A stretch of DNA of 64,000 nucleotides from the NCBI RefSeq assembly GCF_017163755.1, contig NZ_JAFIWC010000024.1, positions 1-64,000 on the forward strand, written 5' to 3'. Below the pieces are notes generated by a model, which ran no database searches, was not told where the DNA came from, and saw nothing but the letters and a program-made list of their open reading frames with translations. Positions 18,300 through 27,645 of the stretch are shown one piece after another (the stretch's first letter is position 1; every line of letters starts with the position of its first letter). The translations under genes and the position numbers were made by a program. This stretch comes from Xanthomonas sp. (lineage in GTDB: Bacteria > Pseudomonadota > Gammaproteobacteria > Xanthomonadales > Xanthomonadaceae).

Positions 18300-19737
18300 A
18301 GGCCACACCCGCATCCCCGTCGTGCGCGAAGTGCTGTCCGACCTGGACACGCCGCTGTCGGTCTACCTGAAAGTCGCCGACGGCACGCACACCTACCTGT
18401 TCGAATCGGTGGAAGGCGGCGAGCGTTTCGGTCGCTATTCGATCATCGGCCTGCCGGTGCGGCGCGTGTACACGTTCCGCGGGCACACCCTCGAGACCCG
18501 CGACCACGGCACGCTGGTGGACACCCGCCATATCGCCGACCCGTTCGCCGAGGTGGAGGCGCTGCGCTCGGCGCATTCGGTGCCGCAGCTCGACGGCCTG
18601 CCCGGGTTCACCGGCGGCCTGGTCGGCTGGTTCGGCTTCGAATGCATCGGCTACATCGAACCGCGCCTGGCCGGCGGCGACAAGCGCGACGAACTCGACA
18701 CGCCGGACATCCTGCTGATGCTGTCCGAAGAGCTGGCCGTGTTCGACAACCTCAAGGGCCGCCTGTACCTGATCGTGCATGCCGATCCGGGCGAGGACGA
18801 TGCCTGGGAGGCGGCGCAGGCGCGGCTGGACGCGCTGACCGCCAAGCTGCGCCGGCCCGGCGCCGGCTATCCCGCGCCGCTGGCGCGCGACGTGCTCGAC
18901 GAGAGCCATTTCGTTTCCGGCTTCACCCGCCAGGGCTTCATCGACGCGGTGGAGAAATCCAAGGAATACATCCGCGCCGGCGACATCTTCCAGGTGGTGC
19001 TGAGCCAGCGCCTGAGCGTGCCGTTCAGCGCGCGCCCGGTGGACGTGTACCGCGCGCTGCGCGCGCTGAATCCATCGCCGTACATGTATTTCCTCGACGT
19101 CGGCGACACCCAGGTGGTCGGTTCCTCGCCGGAGATCCTGGTGCGGCTGGAAGCGGGCCAGATCACCGTGCGCCCGATCGCCGGCACCCGCCCGCGCGGC
19201 AAGACCGTGGAAGAGGACCTGGCGCTGGAAGCGGAACTGCTGGCCGATCCGAAGGAGCGCGCCGAGCACCTGATGCTGATCGACCTGGGCCGCAACGACG
19301 CCGGCCGCGTGTCGCAGGCCGGCACCGTCGAGGTCGGCGAACGCTTCGTGATCGAGCGCTACAGCCACGTGATGCACATCGTCAGCGAGGTCACCGGCGC
19401 GCTGCTGCCGGGCCTGAGCTACGCGGACGTGCTGCGCGCCACGTTCCCGGCCGGCACCGTCAGCGGCGCGCCGAAGATCCGCGCGCTGGAAGTGATCCGC
19501 GAACTGGAGCCGATCAAGCGCAACGTCTACGCCGGCAGCATCGGCTACCTGGGCTGGCACGGCGACGCCGACACCGCGATCGCGATCCGCACCGCGGTGA
19601 TCAAGGACGGCCGCCTGCACGTGCAGGCCGGCGCCGGCATCGTCTACGACTCCGATCCGCAGAAGGAATGGGACGAGACGATGAACAAGGGCCGCGCGCT
19701 GTTCCGCGCGGTGGCCGAAGCGGCCAAGGGCCTGTGA
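18262..19737 (+). CDS. trpE: anthranilate synthase component I
   Basis: Makes anthranilate from chorismate using ammonia delivered by TrpG; the first committed step of tryptophan synthesis. The 491-residue protein has the N-terminal feedback-binding domain (YLFESVEGGERFGRYS) and the chorismate-binding domain with IAGTRPRGKTVEEDLALE, LIDLGRNDAGRVSQ, HIVSEVTG and FPAGTVSGAPKIRALE. A TTG start at 18262 is used, preceded by GGAAGGAAAG at ideal spacing. The rare start and a Trp-rich leader suggest post-initiation control. Its glutaminase partner TrpG is encoded 33 kb away. Confidence 0.96.
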   Translation: MITREQFQRYAAEGHTRIPVVREVLSDLDTPLSVYLKVADGTHTYLFESVEGGERFGRYSIIGLPVRRVYTFRGHTLETRDHGTLVDTRHIADPFAEVEALRSAHSVPQLDGLPGFTGGLVGWFGFECIGYIEPRLAGGDKRDELDTPDILLMLSEELAVFDNLKGRLYLIVHADPGEDDAWEAAQARLDALTAKLRRPGAGYPAPLARDVLDESHFVSGFTRQGFIDAVEKSKEYIRAGDIFQVVLSQRLSVPFSARPVDVYRALRALNPSPYMYFLDVGDTQVVGSSPEILVRLEAGQITVRPIAGTRPRGKTVEEDLALEAELLADPKERAEHLMLIDLGRNDAGRVSQAGTVEVGERFVIERYSHVMHIVSEVTGALLPGLSYADVLRATFPAGTVSGAPKIRALEVIRELEPIKRNVYAGSIGYLGWHGDADTAIAIRTAVIKDGRLHVQAGAGIVYDSDPQKEWDETMNKGRALFRAVAEAAKGL

Positions 19738-20810
19738 TGGACGGCGCGGCCGCCGCCAGGAGCGGTTTCCGCAACGACTACAGCGAAGGCGCGCATCCGC
19801 GCGTGCTGCAGGCGCTGGCGCTGGCCAGCGCCGAGCAGAACGGCGGCTACGGGCTGGACCGGCACAGCGCGCGCGCGGCCGCGCTGATCCGCCAGGCGGC
19901 CGCCTGCGAGCGGGCCGACGTGCACCTGCTGGTCGGCGGCACCCAGCTCAACCTGACCGCGATCGGCGCGTTCCTGCGCCCGCACCAGGCGGTGATCGCC
20001 GCGGCCAGCGGGCACATCGCCACCCACGAGACCGGCGCGATCGAAGCCACCGGGCACAAGGTGCTGACCATCGCCAGCGCCGACGGCCGGCTGACCCCGG
20101 CGCAGCTGGCGCCGGTGCTGGCCGAGCACGGCAACGAGCACATGGTGCAGCCGAAGCTGGTGTACGTATCCAACCCCACCGAGCTGGGCACCCTCTACCG
20201 GAAACAGGAACTGCAGGCGCTGCGCGGGTTCTGCCGCGAGCACGGGCTGTGGCTGTTCCTCGACGGCGCGCGGCTGGGCAGCGCGCTGACCGCCGACGGC
20301 AACGACCTGAGCCTGGCCGACATCGCCGCGCTGACCGACGCCTTCTACATCGGCGGCACCAAGAACGGCGCCTTGCTCGGCGAGGCGCTGGTGGTGGTGG
20401 CCGATGCGCTGAAGCCGGACCTGCGCTACCTGATCAAGCAGCGCGGCGCGCTGCTGGCCAAGGGCATGGTGCTGGGCGCGCAGTTCGCCGCGCTGTTCGA
20501 GGACGGCCTGTTCTTCGAACTGGCCGCGCACGCCAATGCCATGGCCGCGCGCCTGCGCGCCGGGCTGGCCGCGGCCGGTGCGCGATTCGTCTCCGATTCG
20601 CCGACCAACCAGCTGTTCGTGGCGCTGCCGCCTGCCGCGGTGGACGCGCTGGCGCGGCGCTACGACTTCGAGCGCTGGCAGGTACTGGACGACGGTTGCG
20701 TCGTCATCCGCTTCGTGACTTCGTGGGCCACGCGCGCCGACGCGGTCGATGCGCTGTGCGCGGACTTCGCTGCAGTAAGCCGGCCGGCGACGGCGCATGG
20801 CACCGATTGA
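19737..20810 (+). CDS. ltaE: low-specificity L-threonine aldolase
   Basis: A PLP enzyme cleaving L-threonine or L-allo-threonine to glycine and acetaldehyde. The 357-residue sequence has FRNDYSEGAHPRVL at the N-terminus, the substrate-site GGTQLNLTAIGAFL, FLDGARLGSAL (Asp contacting PLP) and the Schiff-base Lys in FYIGGTKNGALLGE. Its ATG shares a base with the trpE stop (TGATG), so translation is coupled to trpE. That pairing links a Trp-regulated transcript to glycine/threonine metabolism. Confidence 0.9.
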   Translation: MDGAAAARSGFRNDYSEGAHPRVLQALALASAEQNGGYGLDRHSARAAALIRQAAACERADVHLLVGGTQLNLTAIGAFLRPHQAVIAAASGHIATHETGAIEATGHKVLTIASADGRLTPAQLAPVLAEHGNEHMVQPKLVYVSNPTELGTLYRKQELQALRGFCREHGLWLFLDGARLGSALTADGNDLSLADIAALTDAFYIGGTKNGALLGEALVVVADALKPDLRYLIKQRGALLAKGMVLGAQFAALFEDGLFFELAAHANAMAARLRAGLAAAGARFVSDSPTNQLFVALPPAAVDALARRYDFERWQVLDDGCVVIRFVTSWATRADAVDALCADFAAVSRPATAHGTD

Positions 20811-20829
20811 CGACCAGGAGATGGCACGG

Positions 20830-21594
20830 ATGAAGACGCTCGCAAGGTGGTGCATGGCGCTCGCGCTCGCCGCGCCCGTATCGGCGCTGGCCCAGGTCAA
20901 CAGCCTGCCGTCGTCGCCGCATCTGCTGGTCAAGGGCCAGGCGCAGCGCGAGGTGCTACCGGATCGGTTCTTCCTGAGCATCAACCTGCGCGCGGTCGAT
21001 CCGGAACCCGATCTGGCGCGCAAGCGCGTGCAGGTATCGGCGGCGCTGATCCTCGAGGCGCTGAAGAGGAATCGTGCGCTGCCGGACAGCGTCTCGGCGT
21101 CGTCGCTGCAGATTCAGCCTGCCTATCGCTACCTTCCGCAAGGCACGCAGGAGTTCGAGGGGACCGAGGTCAAGCGCGGCATCGGCGCGGCATTCCGCTC
21201 GCTCGAGGATGCGCGCCAGTTCCTGGCCGGGTTCAAGACCAGCCGCGAGGTCGAGCTGTCGGGCATCAGGACGTCCTACAGCAAGGAGGACGAAGTGCGC
21301 GCCCAACTCAAGCGCGAAGCGGCCGAACAGACCCGCGCTTCGGCAAGCGAACTGGCCAAGGCGTATGGCGTGCGCATCCAGGGGCTCTACACCATCTCCG
21401 ACGTCGCGCCGAGCTTCTCCTACGGCACCCAGGCCGGCACCTGGCCTGGCGCGCAGAGGGTCGGGGCCGCAATGCCGGCGCCCCCGGCGCCGCCCGCACC
21501 GGCCGCCGATGCCGCCGCGATCGTCGAATCGCTGGAAGCCGGCAGCCTCACCCTTTCCGAAAACGTCTATGCGGTGTTCCTGATCGGGCAATGA
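20830..21594 (+). CDS. SIMPL (DUF541) domain periplasmic protein
   Basis: A 254-residue exported protein: a signal peptide (MKTLARWCMALALAAPVSALAQ) and a SIMPL/DUF541 domain beginning LLVKGQAQREVLPDRFFLSI. The middle contains SASSLQIQPAYRY and the later EAAEQTRASASELAKAYGV, the characteristic repeat-region helix. The role of SIMPL proteins in bacteria is not settled; several are linked to envelope or oxidative stress. ATG 20830 is preferred over 20797 and 20821 because AGGAG lies nine to ten bases before it. Confidence 0.85.
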   Translation: MKTLARWCMALALAAPVSALAQVNSLPSSPHLLVKGQAQREVLPDRFFLSINLRAVDPEPDLARKRVQVSAALILEALKRNRALPDSVSASSLQIQPAYRYLPQGTQEFEGTEVKRGIGAAFRSLEDARQFLAGFKTSREVELSGIRTSYSKEDEVRAQLKREAAEQTRASASELAKAYGVRIQGLYTISDVAPSFSYGTQAGTWPGAQRVGAAMPAPPAPPAPAADAAAIVESLEAGSLTLSENVYAVFLIGQ

Positions 21595-21721
21595 GTCCTG
21601 CACTGCCGGCGTCAGGTGGAACGCTTGCCGATGGAAGCCGAAGCACAATCGCCGCATTCAAGATCGCGGCCGATCCCGGTCAGGCAGCCGCGTCCAGGAG
21701 CCGCGTCGCGCATTCCCGCCA

Positions 21722-21747
21722 GGGCGCCGGCACGAGGGCCGGCGCCC
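21722..21747. terminator. bidirectional GC hairpin between convergent genes
   Basis: GGGCGCCGGC (21722-21731), loop ACGAGG, GCCGGCGCCC (21738-21747): a perfect 10-bp stem between the SIMPL gene and the convergent SDR. There is no U-tract, so it may act as a transcript-end stabiliser or a weak terminator. Confidence 0.5.
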
Positions 21748-21756
21748 GGCGGTGGA

Positions 21757-22524
21757 TCACTTGCCCCATTCGGGACCGCCGTCGGTGCAGGTCTGCCCGC
21801 CGTCGACCGGCAGCGCGATGCCGGTGATGTAGGCCGCTTCGTCGCTTGCCAGGAAGGCGATCGCCGCGGCCACTTCCTCCGGCGCCGCGGCGCGGCGCAG
21901 CGGGATCCGCTCCCACGCCTTCTGCAGCAGTGCTGCGTCGTCCATGATGCCGTCCACCATCGCGGTGACCGTCAGTCCCGGGCACACGGTGTTGGCGCGC
22001 ACGCCGTGGCGGCCGTTGTCGCAGGCGATGGCGCGGGTCAGGTTGGCCACGGCCGCCTTGGCGGCGCAGTACGCGGCATGGCTCCAGCCGCCGCCAAGCG
22101 AGGACACCGAGCCGACGTTGACGATCGAGCCGCGGCTGGCGCGCAGGTGCGGCAGCGCGGCGCGCGCGATGTAGAAGATGCTGTCCAGGTCGGCGCCCAT
22201 GCACTGCCGCCAGTCGTCGTCGCTGGTGTCGCTGAGCGCGCCGACCAGGTTCATGCCGGCCGCGTTGACCACGGTATCCAGGCGCCCGAAGCGCTGCGTT
22301 GTGGCGGCGACCAGCGCGTCGCACTCCGCGCGCACGGCCACGTCCGCCGCCACGAGGAGCACGCGATCGGCCGGCAATGCGGCCGCGGCGGCCTCCAGGC
22401 GCTGGCGGTTGCGGCCGGCGATCGCCACGCGGGCGCCTTCGTCCAGGAAGCGCCGCGCGCTGGCCAGGCCGATCCCGGAGCCGCCGCCGGTGACGAGCAC
22501 GACTTTGTCGTTGAAACGATTCAT
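21757..22524 (-). CDS. short-chain dehydrogenase/reductase
   Basis: A 255-residue classical SDR. The cofactor motif is TGGGSGIG (residues 12-19), followed by VNAAG at 86-90, the catalytic Ser in GSVSSLGG and YCAAK (152-156). The C-terminus GIALPVDGGQTC is the usual SDR end. Its preference for NAD or NADP cannot be set from sequence. It is the last gene of a minus-strand cluster of three SDRs and a monooxygenase-like protein, probably controlled by the AraC genes upstream. The substrate is unknown. Confidence 0.9.
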   Translation of the reverse strand: MNRFNDKVVLVTGGGSGIGLASARRFLDEGARVAIAGRNRQRLEAAAAALPADRVLLVAADVAVRAECDALVAATTQRFGRLDTVVNAAGMNLVGALSDTSDDDWRQCMGADLDSIFYIARAALPHLRASRGSIVNVGSVSSLGGGWSHAAYCAAKAAVANLTRAIACDNGRHGVRANTVCPGLTVTAMVDGIMDDAALLQKAWERIPLRRAAAPEEVAAAIAFLASDEAAYITGIALPVDGGQTCTDGGPEWGK

Positions 22525-22544
22525 GTGGATGTCTCCAGGGAAGG

Positions 22545-23381
22545 TCAGGGTTGCGGGAAGTCGGCACCGATCGCGGCATCGCGCCAGCGCATGAATTCCT
22601 CGCGCATTCGCTCGATCTTGCGCAGCGCGTCTTCGTGGGCGCGCCGGCCGAGCAGCAGCCGCTCGGGCGGTCGCTGCGCATCGATCGCCTGCACGATGGC
22701 GGCGGCGGCGCGTGCCGGATCGCCCGGCTGCCGGCCGACCGACTGGTGGTAGGCGCGCCGCGCCTGCTCGGCGCTGGCGTCGTAGTCGGCGATCGCGTCG
22801 GCGGCCTCGTCGGCCGAGCCCGCCCATTCGGTGCGGAACGCGCTGGGCTCGATCGTCAGCACATGGATGCCCAGCGGCGCGACTTCGTGGCGCAACGCGT
22901 CCGACAGGCCCTCGACGGCGAACTTGCTGGCGCAGTAGTGGCCCACCGCCGGGTATCCGCACAGGCCGCCGATGGAGGTGAGGTTGGCCAGCGTGCCGCG
23001 GCGCTGCGCGCGCATCACCGGCAGCGCGGCCTGAATCATGTTGGCGGTGCCGCGGTAGTTCACCGCGAACAGCCGGTCGATCGCGCTCGGCGGCGTTTCC
23101 TCCACCGCGGCGAAGTAGCCGATGCCGGCATTGTTGACGACCACGTCGAGCCGGCCCAGCCGCCGCTGCACCTCGGCGACGACGCCGGCGCACTGGCCGG
23201 CGTCGGTCACGTCGAGCGCGAGCAACGTGGCGTTGGCGTACGCGCCGAGGTCTTCGATGCTGTCCAGGCGCCGCGCCGTCGCCACGACCTGGCGTCCTTG
23301 CCGCAGCAGGTGCAGGGCCAGTTGGCGTCCGAATCCGCTCGAGCAGCCGGTGATCAACCATGTGGTGTTTTCAGTGCGCAT
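22545..23381 (-). CDS. short-chain dehydrogenase/reductase
   Basis: A 278-residue SDR with TGCSSGFG cofactor motif, VNNAG, and the catalytic LTSIGGLCGYPAVGHYCASK region (Ser, Tyr, Lys). TGCSSG-type sequences are typical of the retinol dehydrogenase-like or DltE-like branch of bacterial SDRs. The start overlaps the end of the ABM monooxygenase gene by eleven bases, which implies tight coupling and perhaps a shared substrate pathway. Confidence 0.9.
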   Translation of the reverse strand: MRTENTTWLITGCSSGFGRQLALHLLRQGRQVVATARRLDSIEDLGAYANATLLALDVTDAGQCAGVVAEVQRRLGRLDVVVNNAGIGYFAAVEETPPSAIDRLFAVNYRGTANMIQAALPVMRAQRRGTLANLTSIGGLCGYPAVGHYCASKFAVEGLSDALRHEVAPLGIHVLTIEPSAFRTEWAGSADEAADAIADYDASAEQARRAYHQSVGRQPGDPARAAAAIVQAIDAQRPPERLLLGRRAHEDALRKIERMREEFMRWRDAAIGADFPQP

Positions 23382-23706
23382 GTTCGTCTCCAGGAAACGG
23401 GCGGCGGTCGCTGCTCGAGCGCTTGTGGTAGGTGCGGATATCCGGCTGGCCGTCGCACAGCGACGGCACCTGCCGCATGAATGCCTGCACGTACTCCGTC
23501 GCCATGTGCAAGTCGAAATCGGCCTCGCTACGCCAGTCCTCCAGTACGGTCCACAGTCCGTCGTCGTGGCCGTCCTGCAGGATTTCGTAGCGCAGGCTTC
23601 CGGGTTCGGCCCGGCTGGGGCCGACGAGGGCCAGCAGCTGCTGGCCGAGCTTGGCCTCCTCGCCGCGCCTGGCGGCGAAGAAGGCGATCTTGCTGATCGC
23701 GGTCAT
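23371..23706 (-). CDS. antibiotic biosynthesis monooxygenase (ABM) family, YgiN-like quinol monooxygenase
   Basis: A 111-residue small dimeric ferredoxin-like fold protein of the ABM family. The pattern K-x-G-x-x-x-x-L (RRGEEAKLGQQLLAL), EPGSLRYEILQD and WRSEADFDLHMATEYVQAFM is conserved with putative quinol monooxygenases. Such enzymes need no cofactor and oxidise quinols or aromatic alcohols. Nested among SDR genes it fits a quinone-handling pathway. The Arg/Ser-rich tail is variable. Confidence 0.85.
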   Translation of the reverse strand: MTAISKIAFFAARRGEEAKLGQQLLALVGPSRAEPGSLRYEILQDGHDDGLWTVLEDWRSEADFDLHMATEYVQAFMRQVPSLCDGQPDIRTYHKRSSSDRRPFPGDEHAH

Positions 23707-23740
23707 CGGAAAAACTCCTCGCAGCGCCGGCAGGCGCAGG

Positions 23741-23759
23741 CCCGCCCCCATCGGGCGGG
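23741..23759. other. intergenic hairpin between SDR and ABM genes
   Basis: CCCGCCC (23741-23747), loop CCATC, GGGCGGG (23753-23759). It lies in the 71-base gap between two co-directional genes and could stabilise processed transcripts or attenuate downstream expression. Confidence 0.4.
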
Positions 23760-23777
23760 ACTGCCGCCGGCAGGGGA

Positions 23778-24524
23778 TCACCAGGGCTGGTCGGTGGGCA
23801 GCACGAACAGTTCGGCGACGTTGACGTAGTCCGGCGCCTGCAGCGCGAACAGCACCGTATCGGCGATATCGGACGCCTTCAGAAACGCCATCTGCTCGCG
23901 CAGGCCTTCCATCTGTTCGCGGTAGCCCTGGTCGCTGACGTGCTCGAACAGCTCGGTGTCCACCGCGCCGGGCTGGATGCAGGTCACGCGGATGTTGTAC
24001 TTCTTCGCCACTTCCAGGCGCAGCCCTTCGGAGAACGCGGTGACCGCGTGCTTGGTGGCGCAGTACACCGACAGGCCCGGAAACACCTTGCGGCCGGCGA
24101 TGGAGGAGGTATTGACGATGTGGCCGTGGCGCTGCTGCTGCATGTACGGCAGGACCGCCGCGGTGCTGTTCAGCAGGCCCTTGATGTTGACGTCGACCAT
24201 GCAGTGCCACTCGTCGGTCTTGAGCGACTCGATGTCGGAGATGGGCATCAGTCCGGCGTTGTTGAACAGGATGTCGATGCCACCGTAGGCGTCGGCCAGC
24301 TGCCTGGCGCCGGCCTGGACCGACGCGGCGTCGACCACGTCCATCTCGATGGCCAGGGCCTGGCCGCCGGCAGACCTGATCCGGTCGGCCAACGCGTGCA
24401 GGCGATCGACGCGGCGCGCGGCCAGGCCCACCTTGGCGCCGTTGGCGGCCAGTTGCAGCGCGGTGGCGGCGCCGATGCCGCTGGAGGCGCCGGTGACGAG
24501 AGCGATTTTGTCCTTGAGGTTCAT
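23778..24524 (-). CDS. short-chain dehydrogenase/reductase (YdfG-like)
   Basis: A 248-residue [15 protein letters not shown] and the catalytic SSIAGRKVFPGLSVYCATK stretch. FSEGLRLEVAKKYNIRVTCI is typical of the clavulanate or serine dehydrogenase-like (YdfG) branch. The C-terminus carries DTVLFALQAPDYVNVAELFV, the signature of these oxidoreductases. ATG 24524 is preferred to the GTG at 24533 because AAGGTGA precedes it. First structural gene after two AraC regulators on the same strand. Confidence 0.9.
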   Translation of the reverse strand: MNLKDKIALVTGASSGIGAATALQLAANGAKVGLAARRVDRLHALADRIRSAGGQALAIEMDVVDAASVQAGARQLADAYGGIDILFNNAGLMPISDIESLKTDEWHCMVDVNIKGLLNSTAAVLPYMQQQRHGHIVNTSSIAGRKVFPGLSVYCATKHAVTAFSEGLRLEVAKKYNIRVTCIQPGAVDTELFEHVSDQGYREQMEGLREQMAFLKASDIADTVLFALQAPDYVNVAELFVLPTDQPW

Positions 24525-24652
24525 GAGATTCACCTTTCAGTCGGGGGAAGCGCCGCCGATGCACAACGCATCGGTGCGGCACGGGGCGTAGGTTGCGCCC
24601 GCCCGGAAAGTGCTTCTCTCGTCCTCTTGCCCAGCCTGTCGGGATCTTGCGC

Positions 24653-25558
24653 TCAGGCCTTGCCGCGGTACTCGCTGGGGGTGACGCCGGTCTCGCGCCG
24701 GAACACCTGGGAGAAATGGCTGGCGCTGGAATAGCCCACTTCCAGGCCGATCTCGATGATCGAGCGGGAGGTTTCGCGCAGCAGCCGGCGTGCGCGCTCC
24801 ATCCGCATGCGGATGAAGTAGCGCGAGGGCGCGTAGCCGGTGTTCTGCTTGAACGCCCTGCAGAAGTGGAACTCGCTCAGGCCGGCGGCGCGGGCCAGAC
24901 GGCCGAGTTGGAACTCCTGTGCCAGGTGCTGTTCCATCAGCGCCATCGTGCCGCGCAGCTTGAACGCAGGCAGGCCGCCGCGCGGCCGTCGCCGGGCGTG
25001 GGCGACGCCGCCGTAGCGCCGGACCAGATGGACCGCCAGGCTCTGCGCGAGGCCCTGCACGAACAGGGCGCTGGGCTCGTGGGCCGATACCAACTCGGCA
25101 CGCAACGGTTCCAGCAAGGCGCACAGGACGGCGTCGCGCGCGCCGGAGACATCGCGCAACTCCAGTTCGCTCGCATCGGGGAACACGTCCTGGAAAGCGC
25201 GCTGCAGCAGCGGCAATCCCAGATACAGATGCATGACGGCGAACGGCCCCTGGCCGTCGGCGGTCCAGCGCAACTCGTAGGGTTCGGTCGCATGGGTGAG
25301 GAAGAAATCGCCGACCGACACCCGGTTGGCATGCCAGGCGCCGTCCAGTTCGCGTTCCTCCACCGTCGCCGCACCGGCCAGTACCCACACCACCAGGGGC
25401 TCGGGAACCGCGGGGACGAGCAAGCTCTCCTGGCTCGGTTCGCGCTCGAAGATCTGCACCAGCAGGTCTTCCCAGGCTCGCCCGCCGCTGCTGGCCATGC
25501 ATCTGCCGGGGATGCGTACGTCGAGCGCCTGGGCGGAACTGCGCGGGGAGTCGGCCAT
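24653..25558 (-). CDS. AraC family transcriptional regulator
   Basis: A 301-residue regulator. The C-terminal third has both AraC helix-turn-helix motifs: LGRLARAAGLSEFHFCRAFK and SIIEIGLEVGYSSASHFSQV, followed by FRRETGVTPSEYR. The N-terminal part is a cupin-like ligand-binding domain of unknown ligand. It lies thirteen bases downstream of a second AraC gene and 128 bases upstream of the SDR/ABM cluster, which it most likely controls. Confidence 0.92.
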   Translation of the reverse strand: MADSPRSSAQALDVRIPGRCMASSGGRAWEDLLVQIFEREPSQESLLVPAVPEPLVVWVLAGAATVEERELDGAWHANRVSVGDFFLTHATEPYELRWTADGQGPFAVMHLYLGLPLLQRAFQDVFPDASELELRDVSGARDAVLCALLEPLRAELVSAHEPSALFVQGLAQSLAVHLVRRYGGVAHARRRPRGGLPAFKLRGTMALMEQHLAQEFQLGRLARAAGLSEFHFCRAFKQNTGYAPSRYFIRMRMERARRLLRETSRSIIEIGLEVGYSSASHFSQVFRRETGVTPSEYRGKA

Positions 25559-25571
25559 CGACGGTCCTTCC

Positions 25572-26537
25572 CTAGGAGGACAGGGTTCGTGCGTGCACGG
25601 CGCCCGACCGCGCGGGGGAGGACAGGTTCAGCACGTCCTTCAGGTGCCGCGCTTCCTCCAGCGGGCTGCGCCCGAACATGCGCTTGAACTCGCGGCTGAA
25701 CTGGGAGGCGCTCTCGTAGCCGACGCGCTCGGAGGCGGTGAGCGCGGTGAGCCCGCTACGTATCATCAACAGCCTCGCCTGGTGCAGGCGCATCGCCTTG
25801 ATGTACTGGATCGGCGAGGTGGCGGTGACCGCCTTGAAGTGCGCGTGGAACGCCGGGACGCTCATGCTGGCCTCGTTGGCCAGCGTCGCCACGTCCAGGT
25901 CGCGGTCGTACTGGCTGTGGATGCGGCGCAAGGCCTTTGCGATGCGGCCGAAATGGCCGCCGTGGGTCAGCGCCGCGCGCAGGCCGCCGCCTTGCTCGCC
26001 CGCGAGCACGCGGAAGGTCAGTTCGCGCACCACGCCCGGTCCCAGCAGTCTGGCTTCGGTCGGGTCCGACAGGGCCTCCAGCAGCCGCACCGTCGCATCG
26101 GCGATGCGCTCGTCGATGGGCGTGGCATACAGGGTGTGGGGCGCGGTGACGCTGTGCGGCCGGCCTTCGTCCACGGCCAGCGCCAGCTCGGCGGTCATGG
26201 CCGGATCGATGCGCAGCGCGATGCCGAGCATCGGCTCCTGCGGGCTGGCCTCGGTCTCGATCTCGAACGGCAGCGGCACGGCGAGCACCAGGTAGTGCTG
26301 TGCGTCGTACACGTAGGTCTGGCCGCCGTGGAAGCCGCGCTTGCGGCCCTGCGCGACGATCACGATGCTCGGCTCGTACAGCGCGGCGGTGCGCTCCAGC
26401 GGCCGGTTGGAGCGCATCAGGGTGACGCCATCGAGGTGCGATTGGGTGTAGCCCTCGGCCGGGGCGAGCCGGTCGATCAGGTCGACCATGCGCGCTTGGC
26501 GGTCGAGCGCGGCCGAGGGAGCGTGGGGGCGGGCCAT
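25572..26537 (-). CDS. AraC family regulator with AraC_N domain (YqhC-like)
   Basis: A 321-residue regulator of the AraC_N subgroup. The N-terminal domain contains YEPSIVIVAQGRKRGFHGG and the LVLAVPLPFEIE segment, and the C-terminal double HTH includes VATLANEASMSVPAFHAHFK and ASERVGYESASQFSREF. YqhC-type members sense reactive aldehydes and switch on oxidoreductases. It is divergent from the SDR at 26808 and directly upstream of the second AraC gene. The ATG at 26537 has TGGAG eight bases upstream. Confidence 0.9.
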   Translation of the reverse strand: MARPHAPSAALDRQARMVDLIDRLAPAEGYTQSHLDGVTLMRSNRPLERTAALYEPSIVIVAQGRKRGFHGGQTYVYDAQHYLVLAVPLPFEIETEASPQEPMLGIALRIDPAMTAELALAVDEGRPHSVTAPHTLYATPIDERIADATVRLLEALSDPTEARLLGPGVVRELTFRVLAGEQGGGLRAALTHGGHFGRIAKALRRIHSQYDRDLDVATLANEASMSVPAFHAHFKAVTATSPIQYIKAMRLHQARLLMIRSGLTALTASERVGYESASQFSREFKRMFGRSPLEEARHLKDVLNLSSPARSGAVHARTLSS

Positions 26538-26807
26538 GCGGCGGCTCCAGGAGAGGAACAGGCTATATCTCACCACAGGCCGGGCGCCGGCGGGTGGGTA
26601 CGGAGAGGATTGGGCAATGTCCGCAGACGATCCGGCCTTAGCGCCGGGCGCGGCGCTTCCTAGCATGGCCACACCTGGAGCGGTCCACCGCGACCGCGGC
26701 AGGTCCCACCCTCCGAGGCCGCCATGCCTTGTCGTTTCCCTGGCCATGGCGGCTCCCTTCCTGTTGCAGCGCCGTGCCGGGCGCTGCATGAAATCTGGAG
26801 TCTGCCC

Positions 26808-27545
26808 ATGAACACCGCCCTCTCGTCCAAGGTCGTCCTGGTCACCGGTGCCAGCAGCGGCATCGGCGAAGCGACCGCCCGTTGCCTGGCCCGGCAGGGC
26901 CATCGCGTGGTGCTCGGCGCGCGCCGCACCGACCGGCTCGAAGCGCTCGCCGCGCAACTGCGCGACGACGGCGCGCAGGTCGCCTTCCGCGCGCTGGACG
27001 TGACCGACATGCAGGACATGAGCGCGTTCGTCGCGTTCGCCGAGGCCACCTTCGGCCCGGTCGACGTCATCGTCAACAACGCCGGCGTCATGCCGCTGTC
27101 GCCGTTGAACGCGCTCAAGGTCGAAGAATGGAACCGCATGATCGACGTGAACGTGCGCGGCGTCCTGCACGGGATCGCCGCCGTGCTGCCGGGCATGGAG
27201 GCGCGCGGCCGCGGCCATGTGGTCAACGTGTCCTCGATCGGCGGCCACGCGGTGTCGCCGACCGCGGCGGTGTACTGCGCAACCAAGTACGCCGTGCGCG
27301 CCATCTCCGATGGCCTGCGCCAGGAGACCGACAAGATCCGGGTCACGGTGGTGTCGCCGGGCGTGGTCGAGTCGGAACTGGCCGACACGATCTCCGATGC
27401 CAGCGCCCGCGATGCGATGAAGGCGTTCCGGCGGATCGCGCTGCAGCCGGAGGCCATCGCCGCCGCGATCGCCTACACGATCGGCCAGCCCGACGAGGTC
27501 GACGTGAGCGAACTGATCGTGCGCCCGACCGCCAGTCCCTACTGA
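26808..27545 (+). CDS. short-chain dehydrogenase/reductase (YdfG-like)
   Basis: A 245-residue SDR closely similar in organisation to the one at 23778 ([42 protein letters not shown]). It is divergent from the YqhC-like AraC gene, the classic arrangement of a regulator and its aldehyde or ketone reductase target. CTGGAG ten bases before the ATG at 26808 sets the start. It begins a small operon with the Atu4866-type and DUF1330 proteins. Confidence 0.9.
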   Translation: MNTALSSKVVLVTGASSGIGEATARCLARQGHRVVLGARRTDRLEALAAQLRDDGAQVAFRALDVTDMQDMSAFVAFAEATFGPVDVIVNNAGVMPLSPLNALKVEEWNRMIDVNVRGVLHGIAAVLPGMEARGRGHVVNVSSIGGHAVSPTAAVYCATKYAVRAISDGLRQETDKIRVTVVSPGVVESELADTISDASARDAMKAFRRIALQPEAIAAAIAYTIGQPDEVDVSELIVRPTASPY

Positions 27546-27645
27546 GGCAGCGGTACGCACGCGCCGCAGCAGCGATTGCGGCGCACGTGCCGCTTTCGTC
27601 CTGCGTCTGCGACGCAGCGACCCCACCATCATCGAGAGGCCCTCC

